From positions 1 to 12,142 of the forward strand of contig JAQZAY010000088.1 in NCBI GenBank assembly GCA_029239415.1: a stretch of DNA of 12,142 nt, in the 5' to 3' direction. This DNA is from Pseudomonas sp. (GTDB lineage: Bacteria; Pseudomonadota; Gammaproteobacteria; Pseudomonadales; Pseudomonadaceae). Position 1 is the stretch's first letter, and every line of letters starts with the position of its first letter. The notes beneath the pieces are model-generated. The model was not told the DNA's origin and made no database searches. It worked only from the letters and a program-made list of their open reading frames with translations. This document shows, piece by piece, positions 6,708 through 12,142 of this stretch. The translations under genes were made by a program, and so were the position numbers.

Positions 6708-7598
6708 ATGAACAAGGATCTGGCCACGCGTTATCCACTGGTGCTGGTGCCGGGCATGCTCGGTTTCGTGCGCCTGGGGCTGTACCCCTACTGGTACGGC
6801 ATCGTCCCGGCGCTGCGTCGCGGCGGGGCGCAGGTCTTCGCGGTGCAGGTTTCCCCGCTGCATGGCGAATCGGTGCGCGGCGAGCAACTGCTGGCGATCA
6901 TCGAAGACATCTGCCAGCGCAGCGGCGCCCCCCGGGTCAACCTGCTCGGCCACAGCCAGGGCGCCCTGACCGCTCGCTACGCCGCGGCCAAGCGTCCTGA
7001 CCGGGTCGCGTCGGTGACCTCCATCGCCGGCCCGAACCATGGTTCGGAACTGGCCGACTACCTGGAGCGCAAAGCGCCGAGGAATTCCCCGCAAGGGCGC
7101 GTGCTGCAGGCGCTGCTGCATGGGCTGGCGGTGCTGATGGGCTGGCTGGAAACCGGCTGGCGCCGCGAGCGCCTGCCGCTCGATGCACACGCCTCGCACC
7201 AGGCCCTGACCAGCGCCGGGGCGGCCCTGTTCAACCAGGCCTATCCACAGGGACTGCCGACCACCTGGGGCGGCGAGGGGCCTGGCGAAGTCAACGGCGT
7301 GCGCTACTACTCCTGGTCAGGTACCTTGCAGCCAGGGCTTACCGACCAGGGCCGCAATCGCTTCGACGGCAGCAATCGCTTCTGCCGCCTGTTCGCCCGC
7401 ACCTTCGTCAAGGAGCCGGGCCAGTGCGACGGCATGGTCGGACGGTTCAGCTCGCACCTGGGCCAGATCATCGGCGATGACTACCCGCTGGACCACCTGG
7501 ACATCGTCAACCAATCGCTGGGGGCCGTGGGCAAGGGCGCCGAGCCGGTGCGGCTGTTCACCGAACATGCCGCCCGGCTCAAGGCCGCGGGTCTGTAG
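6708..7598 (+). CDS. Family-I lipase-like alpha/beta hydrolase, no signal peptide
   Basis: Protein of 296 residues matching Pseudomonas LipA/LipC-type triacylglycerol lipases along its length: YPLVLVPGMLGF, YWYGI, VRGEQLL, the nucleophile elbow GHSQG (S83), and a C-terminal block with D241 and H263 (CDGMVG and DHLDIVNQ) completing the triad. D265 matches a calcium-site aspartate of LipA. Unusually, there is no signal peptide: the protein opens at MNKDLATRYP, and an in-frame stop at 6672-6674 excludes a longer form. The oxyanion-hole His-Gly is Pro-Gly (P15-G16), and the cysteine after the catalytic Asp in LipA is F247. No foldase gene is adjacent. Intracellular esterase or polyester hydrolase activity is more likely than secreted lipase. 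AGGA lies about 7 nt before the ATG. It is divergent from osmE. Confidence 0.82.
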   Translation: MNKDLATRYPLVLVPGMLGFVRLGLYPYWYGIVPALRRGGAQVFAVQVSPLHGESVRGEQLLAIIEDICQRSGAPRVNLLGHSQGALTARYAAAKRPDRVASVTSIAGPNHGSELADYLERKAPRNSPQGRVLQALLHGLAVLMGWLETGWRRERLPLDAHASHQALTSAGAALFNQAYPQGLPTTWGGEGPGEVNGVRYYSWSGTLQPGLTDQGRNRFDGSNRFCRLFARTFVKEPGQCDGMVGRFSSHLGQIIGDDYPLDHLDIVNQSLGAVGKGAEPVRLFTEHAARLKAAGL

Positions 7599-7620
7599 GC
7601 AAGGTGCAGGCCCTCGAAGC

Positions 7621-7643
7621 GGCTGGCCGAGTGCCGGCAAGCC
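7621..7643. repeat. Intergenic hairpin between lipase and PerM-like genes
   Basis: GGCT-g-GCCG pairs with CGGC-a-AGCC around a 5-nt loop, two 4-bp stems with one mismatch. No T-run follows, so it is not a standard terminator. It lies 23 bp after the lipase stop and may limit readthrough into the membrane-protein gene. Confidence 0.3.
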
Positions 7644-7706
7644 CCTATGCCTGCCCCCAGAAGGCTGGCAGACTGCGCGTTTTCCGCAGTTGCCTGCCGA
7701 GGTTGT

Positions 7707-8714
7707 ATGACCTTCACTGCCCGCCAGATCACCCTGGCAAGCTGGATCATTGTCTTTACCGGGCTGTTGCTGGTCCTGCCGCTCAAGTTGCTCCCCAGCC
7801 TGCTTGCCGGCTTGCTGGTGTTCGAGCTGGTCAACATGCTCACCCCGCGCCTGCAGCCCCTGATCGCCGGGCAACGCGCGCGCTGGCTGGCGGTCGCCCT
7901 GCTGGGCACGCTGGTGGTCAGCAGCCTGACCCTGCTGTTTGCCGGGGCATTCAGCTTCCTGTTGCACGAGGCGGAAAACCCTGGCGCTTCGCTCGACCGT
8001 TTCATGATCCTGGTCGACCAGGCCCGCGGCCAGCTGCCCCCATTCATCGACGCCTACCTGCCGGCCAGCGCCGCCGAATTCAAGGTGGCCATCGGCGACT
8101 GGCTCAAGACGCACCTGGGCGAGCTGCAACTGGTAGGCAAGGGCGCGGCGCACATGTTCGTCACCTTGCTGATCGGCATGATCCTGGGCGCCATCGTCGC
8201 GCTGCAGCGAATCCCCGACCTGACCCGGCGCAAGCCCCTGGCCGCGGCGCTGTTCGACCGTCTCAACCTGCTGGTCAAGGCGTTTCGCAACATCGTCTTC
8301 GCGCAGATCAAGATCTCGCTGCTCAACACCTTCTTCACCGGCATCTTCCTGGCCGTGATCTTTCCGCTGTTCGACGTGCACCTGCCGCTGACCAAGACCT
8401 TGATCGTGCTGACCTTCCTGCTCGGCCTGCTACCGGTGATCGGCAACCTGATCTCCAACACCCTGATCACCATCGTCGGGCTGTCGCTGTCGATCTGGGT
8501 GGCGATTGCCGCGCTGGGCTACCTGATCGTCATCCACAAGGTCGAGTACTTCCTCAACGCGCGGATCGTCGGCGGGCAGATCAGCGCCAAGTCGTGGGAG
8601 CTGCTGCTGGCGATGCTGGTGTTCGAGGCAGCCTTCGGCCTGCCAGGGGTGGTGGCAGGGCCGATCTACTATGCCTATCTCAAGAGCGAGTTGCGGCGCG
8701 TGGAGCTGGTCTAG
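7707..8714 (+). CDS. AI-2E/PerM-family inner-membrane transporter
   Basis: Polytopic membrane protein of 335 residues. About eight hydrophobic segments are visible, at roughly 8-25, 27-45, 59-87, 147-165, 205-223, 229-250, 252-277 and 298-322. A soluble, periplasm-like loop of about 60 residues lies after the third. Family signatures are LLPVIGNLIS (241-250), VEYFLNARIVG and the C-terminal FEAAFGLPGVVAGPIYYAYLKSEL in short form (FGLPG, GPI). This family includes E. coli TqsA (autoinducer-2 export), YdiK and PerM, and bacterial Na/H exchangers, so the substrate cannot be named. I chose the ATG at 7707, preceded by CGAGG. An ATG 20 codons upstream would add a cysteine-containing, non-hydrophobic tail before the first membrane segment. 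It follows the lipase by 108 bp and converges on the Hsp70-like gene. Confidence 0.85.
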   Translation: MTFTARQITLASWIIVFTGLLLVLPLKLLPSLLAGLLVFELVNMLTPRLQPLIAGQRARWLAVALLGTLVVSSLTLLFAGAFSFLLHEAENPGASLDRFMILVDQARGQLPPFIDAYLPASAAEFKVAIGDWLKTHLGELQLVGKGAAHMFVTLLIGMILGAIVALQRIPDLTRRKPLAAALFDRLNLLVKAFRNIVFAQIKISLLNTFFTGIFLAVIFPLFDVHLPLTKTLIVLTFLLGLLPVIGNLISNTLITIVGLSLSIWVAIAALGYLIVIHKVEYFLNARIVGGQISAKSWELLLAMLVFEAAFGLPGVVAGPIYYAYLKSELRRVELV

Positions 8715-8734
8715 GAGCAGCTCGCAACTTGCCG

Positions 8735-10006
8735 CTAGAAAACGCCGTAGCGTTTTCGGGCCTCGATGGCCAGCCCGCTGCCGATGCTGCCGAAGATGTT
8801 GCCCTCGACATGGCGGGCGTTGGGCAGCATGGCCGCGACGCTCTGGCGCAGGGCGGGAATGCCGCTGGAACCGCCGGTGAAGAACACCGTGTCGACCTGG
8901 GCGACCCCGACGCCGGCCTTGGCCAGCAGCTCGGTGACGCTGCCACGCACGCGCTCGAGCAGGCTGTCGATGGCGTCCTCGAACAGGGTGCGGGTCAAGT
9001 CCACGCTGAGCGCAGGCTCGATACGGCCCAGGTCGACCTGGCGGCTTTCGGCGTGGGTGAGCTCGATCTTGCTCGCCTCGACTTCCATCGCCAGCCAGTG
9101 CCCGGCGCGCTGGTCGATGAGCTTGAACAGGCGGTCGATGCCCAGGGTGTCCTCGATGTCGTAGCGCATGCTGCCCAGCGACAGCTGGGACTTTTGCGAG
9201 TACACCGAATTGATGGTGTGCCAGGTGGCAAGGTTCAGGTGGTAGCTGGTGGGCATCAGGGCCTGGCTCTTCATCCGGCTGCCATAGCCGAACAGCGGCA
9301 TCACGCCTTGCAGGCTGAGCTGCTTGTCGAAGTCGGTACCGCCGATGTGCACGCCGCCGGTGGCGAGGATGTCGGCGTGGCGGTCGTCGAGCAGGTGGCG
9401 CTCGGGCGCCAGGCGCACCAACGAGAAGTCCGAGGTGCCCCCGCCGATGTCGACGATCAGCACCAGCTCTTCGCGGTCGATGCCCGACTCGTAGTCGAAG
9501 GCGGCGGCGATGGGCTCGTACTGGAAGGAGACGTCCTTGAAGCCTATCTTGCGGGCGACTTCGGCCAGGGTGTTCTCGGCTTCCTGGTCGGCCGCCGGAT
9601 CATCGTCGACGAAGAATACCGGACGGCCCAGCACCACTTGGTCGAAAGCACGGCCGGCGTTGGCTTCGGCGCGGTTCTTGAGTTCGGCGATGAACATCCC
9701 CAGCAGGTCCTTGAACGGCAGGGCGGTGCCCAGCACGCTGGTGTCGTGCTTGATCAGCTTGGAGCCGAGCAGGCTCTTGAGCGAGCGCATCAGGCGGCCT
9801 TCGTAGCCTTCCAGGTATTCGTGCAAGGCCAGCCGGCCGTACGCCGGGCGGCGCTCTTCGATATTGAAGAAGACCACCGACGGCAGGGTGATCTTGCCGT
9901 CTTCCAGGGCGATCAGCGAATCGACGCCTGGGCGGTGCCAGCCAACCGTGGAATTGGAGGTGCCGAAGTCGATGCCGCAGGCGCGGGCCGGGGATACGTC
10001 AGACAT
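8735..10006 (-). CDS. yegD: YegD-like Hsp70-family protein (nucleotide-binding domain only)
   Basis: Cytoplasmic actin-fold ATPase of 423 residues. Hsp70 nucleotide motifs are phosphate-1 GIDFGTSNS (11-19), EPIAAAFDYE (164-173), phosphate-2 DIGGGTSDF (186-194), HIGGTDFD (220-227) and the adenosine motif FFTGGSSGIP (375-384). The protein ends at about 423, right after the ATPase domain: the substrate-binding domain and lid of DnaK are missing. E. coli YegD (450 aa) has the same layout. Peptide refolding like DnaK is thus unlikely; the role may be a scaffold or a partner of another chaperone. The gene is divergent from cbpA-cbpM across 160 bp. Promoter candidate at 10067-10040; Shine-Dalgarno is weak (GGAAG, about 9 nt before the ATG). 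It converges on the PerM-like gene with 20 bp between. Confidence 0.88.
   Translation of the reverse strand: MSDVSPARACGIDFGTSNSTVGWHRPGVDSLIALEDGKITLPSVVFFNIEERRPAYGRLALHEYLEGYEGRLMRSLKSLLGSKLIKHDTSVLGTALPFKDLLGMFIAELKNRAEANAGRAFDQVVLGRPVFFVDDDPAADQEAENTLAEVARKIGFKDVSFQYEPIAAAFDYESGIDREELVLIVDIGGGTSDFSLVRLAPERHLLDDRHADILATGGVHIGGTDFDKQLSLQGVMPLFGYGSRMKSQALMPTSYHLNLATWHTINSVYSQKSQLSLGSMRYDIEDTLGIDRLFKLIDQRAGHWLAMEVEASKIELTHAESRQVDLGRIEPALSVDLTRTLFEDAIDSLLERVRGSVTELLAKAGVGVAQVDTVFFTGGSSGIPALRQSVAAMLPNARHVEGNIFGSIGSGLAIEARKRYGVF
8738..8757. terminator. Hairpin in the last codons of the Hsp70-like gene, possible terminator
   Basis: GAAAACGC and GCGTTTTC form a perfect 8-bp stem with a CGTA loop. 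The T-rich arm faces outward on both strands, as in bidirectional terminators. It lies 24 bp after the PerM-like stop and over the final codons of the Hsp70-like gene. The stem has only four G-C pairs and no long T-run, so it is weak. Confidence 0.35.
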
Positions 10007-10039
10007 TGCGGGATGCTTCCGGAGGCAAAACGGCCGCGC

Positions 10040-10067
10040 ATTTTATGCCAGTGGCCCACAGAATCAA
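10040..10067 (-). promoter_or_regulatory. Candidate sigma-70 promoter of the Hsp70-like gene
   Basis: On the minus strand TTGATT (10067-10062, 4 of 6) and TAAAAT (10045-10040, 5 of 6) are 16 bp apart. The leader would be about 27 nt to the ATG at 10006. It does not resemble a sigma-32 promoter. Confidence 0.5.
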
Positions 10068-10102
10068 GACCGATTGTCTGCGTGTGGCACAGCCAACGAC
10101 AC

Positions 10103-10130
10103 CTTGAAAGGCTATGCTTGGTCCCTATCT
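10103..10130 (+). promoter_or_regulatory. Candidate sigma-32 heat-shock promoter of cbpA-cbpM
   Basis: CTTGAAA (10103-10109) is the exact sigma-32 -35 consensus. After 13 bp comes CCCTATCT (10123-10130), one mismatch from CCCCATNT. The start site near 10137 gives a 30-nt leader. The same bases also read as a weaker sigma-70/sigma-S pair (TTGAAA, 16 bp, TATCTT), so dual control is possible. Confidence 0.65.
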
Positions 10131-10166
10131 TCTGATGCAGTGAACATTTTGATGGTGATGGCGTAG

Positions 10167-11120
10167 ATGGACTTCAAAGACTATTACAAGATACTGGGCG
10201 TCGAGCCGACGGCGGATGACAAGGCGATCAAGGCCGCCTACCGCAAGCTGGCGCGCAAGTATCACCCTGACGTCAGCAAGGAGCGTGACGCCGAGGACAA
10301 GTTCAAGGAGGCCAACGAGGCCTACGAGGCCTTGAGCAGCCCGGAAAAACGCGCCGAATACGACCAGATTCGCAAGTACGGCCAGCACGGCCGGCCGTTC
10401 CAGGGACCGCCCGGCTGGGAAAGCCGCGGCCCTGGCGCCGGTGCCGGTGGCTTCGAGAATGGCGATTTCTCCGACTTTTTCAGTTCGATCTTCGGTGCCC
10501 GTGGCGGCAGCCCCTTTGGTCGTGGTCAGCAACGCAGCACGGGCAGGCGAGGGCAGGACGTGGAAATGGAACTGGCGGTCTTCCTGGAGGAGACGTTGAG
10601 CACCGAGTCGAAGAAGATCAGCTTCCAGGTGCCGCAGTACAACGGCAATGGCCAGCGCACCGGGCACACCACCAAGACACTGAACGTGAAGATCCCGGCC
10701 GGGGTCAGCGATGGCGAGCGCATCCGTCTCAAGGGCCAGGGCGCCCCAGGGGCTGGAGGCGGGGCCAATGGCGACCTGTTCCTGACCATCCGCATGGCGC
10801 CGCATCCGCTGTTCGATGTCGAAGGACACGACCTGATCATCACCGTGCCCCTGGCACCGTGGGAAGCGGCCCTGGGCACCAAGGTGGCGGTCCCCACCCT
10901 TACCGGCAAGATCAACCTGACCATCCGTCCCGACAGCCAGAGCGGCCAGCGGCTGCGGGTCAAGGGCATGGGGCTGGCCGACAGGCAGGGCCAGCGTGGC
11001 GACCTGTATGCCCAGCTCAAGGTGGTCATGCCCAGCCACTCCGACGCCGCCACCCGCGAGCTGTGGAGCAGGCTGTCGGAGCAAGCGGCTTTCAACCCGA
11101 GGACTCAATGGAGTAGTTGA
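10167..11120 (+). CDS. cbpA: Curved DNA-binding protein CbpA, DnaJ-like co-chaperone
   Basis: J-domain protein of 317 residues (E. coli CbpA is 306). The J domain spans about 1-70 and has the DnaK-stimulating HPD motif (H33-P34-D35). A glycine/phenylalanine-rich linker follows (about 74-128, [14 protein letters not shown]). Two C-terminal client-binding domains run from about 130 to 210 and 215 to 295, with [18 protein letters not shown] and the conserved [15 protein letters not shown]. The DnaJ zinc-finger CxxCxGxG repeats are absent, as expected for CbpA. In E. coli CbpA partners DnaK, binds curved DNA and associates with the nucleoid in stationary phase. The start fits the [13 protein letters not shown]-terminus although its Shine-Dalgarno is weak. 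It is followed after 2 bp by cbpM and preceded by a sigma-32-like promoter. It lies divergent from an Hsp70-like gene, a possible direct partner. Confidence 0.93.
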   Translation: MDFKDYYKILGVEPTADDKAIKAAYRKLARKYHPDVSKERDAEDKFKEANEAYEALSSPEKRAEYDQIRKYGQHGRPFQGPPGWESRGPGAGAGGFENGDFSDFFSSIFGARGGSPFGRGQQRSTGRRGQDVEMELAVFLEETLSTESKKISFQVPQYNGNGQRTGHTTKTLNVKIPAGVSDGERIRLKGQGAPGAGGGANGDLFLTIRMAPHPLFDVEGHDLIITVPLAPWEAALGTKVAVPTLTGKINLTIRPDSQSGQRLRVKGMGLADRQGQRGDLYAQLKVVMPSHSDAATRELWSRLSEQAAFNPRTQWSS

Positions 11121-11122
11121 CC

Positions 11123-11428
11123 ATGAGCAGCACCCTGATCGTTCAGCTGGACATGCGAACCCTTTGCCAGGAGGCCGATCTTTCGGCTGACTGCGTGATC
11201 GAGATCGTCGAGCACGGCATCGTCGAACCTTCGGGGCGAACACCGGAGGACTGGTTGTTCGACGACCAGGCCCCGGTGCTGCTCAAGCGCGCGGCCAAGC
11301 TGCACCACGAGCTCGAGCTGGAGTGGGAAGGCGTGGCGCTGGCGCTGGAACTGCTCGATGAAGTGCGGCTCCTGCGCAGCGAGAACGAGATGCTCAGGCA
11401 GCGCCTGGGCCGCTTCACGCAGATGTAG
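11123..11428 (+). CDS. cbpM: CbpM, modulator of CbpA
   Basis: Cytoplasmic protein of 101 residues, the length of E. coli CbpM, which binds the J domain of CbpA and blocks both its co-chaperone and its DNA-binding activity. The N-terminal half looks like a MerR-type helical fold with the CbpM signature VIEIVEHGIVEPSG (about 25-38), followed by PEDWLF. The C-terminal half (about 72-97, VALALELLDEVRLLRSENEM in short) is a heptad-like amphipathic helix, probably a coiled coil. I use the ATG at 11123, with GGAG 9 nt upstream. A TTG at 11117 overlaps the cbpA stop. Only 2 bp separate it from cbpA, so the two are one operon. Its last 14 bp overlap the 3' end of the convergent acetyltransferase gene. 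Confidence 0.92.
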   Translation: MSSTLIVQLDMRTLCQEADLSADCVIEIVEHGIVEPSGRTPEDWLFDDQAPVLLKRAAKLHHELELEWEGVALALELLDEVRLLRSENEMLRQRLGRFTQM

Positions 11429-11951
11429 CCCCTGCCGGGCGCGGTGACTCTTGCTGATCCAGCATCAGCTGCATGAACGTCAGGTCCAGCCAGCGCCCGA
11501 ACTTCACCCCTACCTGCGGCATCTGCCCGGTCACCACGAACCCGTAGCGCTCGTGCAGGCGGATCGACGCGGCGTTGCCGCTCTCGATGGCGGCGACCAT
11601 CACATGCTTGCCACATGCCTTGGCGCGTTCGATCAGGGCGGCCATCAACACTGGCCCCAGGCCCTTGCCACGCTGGTCTGCGCGGACATACACCGAATGC
11701 TCGACGCTGTAGCGGAACCCTTCGAATGGCCGCCAATCGCCGAACGAGGCATAGCCGAGCACGCCGCTGTCGTCCACCGCCACCAGGATCGGGTAGTCCT
11801 GCTGCTGGCGCGCCTCGAACCAGGCCTGGCGGTTGGCCAGGTCGACCGGTTGCTCGTTCCAGATGGCCGTGGTGTTGAGCACGGCGTCGTTGTAGATATC
11901 GAGGATGCCCGGCAGGTCCAGGGGCAGGGCATCGCGGATCGAATGAGTCAT
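11415..11951 (-). CDS. mnaT: MnaT/YncA-type L-amino acid N-acetyltransferase
   Basis: GNAT-fold acetyltransferase of 178 residues, cytoplasmic. It aligns by eye along its full length with E. coli MnaT (YncA) and P. aeruginosa PA4866: ILDIYNDAVLNTTAIW, GYASFGDWRPFEGFR, VEHSVYV (E84, H85), the acetyl-CoA pyrophosphate loop QRGKGLG (93-99), ESGNAASIRLHERYGF and MPQVGVKFGRWLDL. These enzymes acetylate methionine sulfone and methionine sulfoximine, protecting against toxic analogues. They were first named after phosphinothricin acetyltransferase, which they resemble. Substrate here is inferred. ATG at 11951 is preferred (weak AGAAG before it) over a TTG five codons upstream. Its 3' end overlaps cbpM by 14 bp, tail to tail, with no terminator between. 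Confidence 0.92.
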   Translation of the reverse strand: MTHSIRDALPLDLPGILDIYNDAVLNTTAIWNEQPVDLANRQAWFEARQQQDYPILVAVDDSGVLGYASFGDWRPFEGFRYSVEHSVYVRADQRGKGLGPVLMAALIERAKACGKHVMVAAIESGNAASIRLHERYGFVVTGQMPQVGVKFGRWLDLTFMQLMLDQQESPRPAGATSA

Positions 11952-11990
11952 GACAGCTTCTCGCAAGGGGAATGGCTGCAGGTTAAAGGG

Positions 11991-12142
11991 TTACCAGCCT
12001 GCGCACACCTTCGGGCTGCATGTTTCACCACGTCCGCGCGGGACGATCTCGCCCCGCGACATCACCAGGTACTGGCGCAACGCCTTGCGTGGAGCACCCT
12101 GGCACTGCTGCGAGTTATGCGATGCCGGTCGTCCTGTCACTG
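11991..12142 (-). CDS. Possible C-terminal end of an unidentified gene
   Basis: A minus-strand frame is open from the window edge (49 codons) to a TAA at 11993-11991. It reads CQGAPRKALRQYLVMSRGEI, then a Gly/Arg stretch and CSPKVCAGW. It contains three cysteines. I recognise no family. An overlapping plus-strand frame starting at an ATG at 12020 is also open to the edge, so neither is secure; both could be non-coding. Either way the region ahead of mnaT is short and may hold its promoter. Confidence 0.25.
   Translation of the reverse strand, partial: VTGRPASHNSQQCQGAPRKALRQYLVMSRGEIVPRGRGETCSPKVCAGW

Noticed and set aside
10038..10052. Sigma-54-like promoter (TGGCAT then TGC on the minus strand) before the Hsp70-like gene
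   Set aside because: The GG to GC spacing is 2 bp shorter than the strict sigma-54 requirement.
7604..10135. An 843-codon open frame on the plus strand
   Set aside because: It runs out of frame through the PerM-like gene and then antisense through the Hsp70-like gene. Its residue make-up is typical of shadow frames and it has no motif.
10125..11243. A 372-codon minus-strand frame opposite cbpA and part of cbpM
   Set aside because: Antisense to two well-supported genes; no ribosome binding site or domain seen.

Overview
The window is GC-rich (roughly two thirds G+C in the genes), with tightly packed genes, strong C/G third-position bias and gene families typical of Pseudomonas. The proteins look like those of the P. 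putida group. The gene set (DesT/FabR-like regulator, bacterioferritin-like protein, OsmE, Hsp70-like protein, MnaT) recalls, from memory, the P. aeruginosa PA4866-PA4890 neighbourhood. It looks like ordinary chromosome: no insertion sequence, phage gene, CRISPR array, tRNA or rRNA was seen.

Layout. Bases 1-327 hold no convincing gene but carry two perfect DnaA boxes and some small hairpins. A YdfG-like short-chain dehydrogenase (328-1095, +) converges, with 2 bp between stop codons, on an AGE-family sugar epimerase/isomerase (2207-1098, -). Upstream of the epimerase on the same strand lie a FabR/DesT-like TetR regulator (2914-2282, -) and a secreted 76-aa protein with two 15-residue AEGGSDRL repeats (3266-3036, -). 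A clear terminator separates those two. An AsmA-family (YhjG-like) envelope protein (3550-5613, +) is divergent from the small gene. It converges on a ferritin-like gene (6195-5665, -) at a bidirectional terminator. OsmE (6587-6246, -) lies just upstream of the ferritin-like gene.

A family-I-lipase-like hydrolase without a signal peptide (6708-7598, +) and an AI-2E/PerM-type membrane protein (7707-8714, +) follow. A YegD-like Hsp70 that is only a nucleotide-binding domain (10006-8735, -) is divergent from cbpA-cbpM (10167-11120 and 11123-11428, +), a J-domain co-chaperone and its modulator. An MnaT/YncA-type N-acetyltransferase (11951-11415, -) overlaps the end of cbpM by 14 bp. The last 190 bp hold only a possible partial reading frame.

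How it fits together. Much of the window is stress- and envelope-related: OsmE, iron storage, AsmA and a chaperone group. The chaperone intergenic region shows a near-consensus sigma-32 promoter for cbpA (CTTGAAA, 13 bp, CCCTATCT) and a sigma-70-like promoter for the Hsp70 gene. OsmE has an AlgU-like promoter candidate. The observations most worth a second look are the divergent truncated Hsp70 / CbpA / CbpM group, the lipase that has lost its export signal and some family-typical residues, and the repeat-containing small exported protein. I found nothing that can be called a new defence or mobile system.
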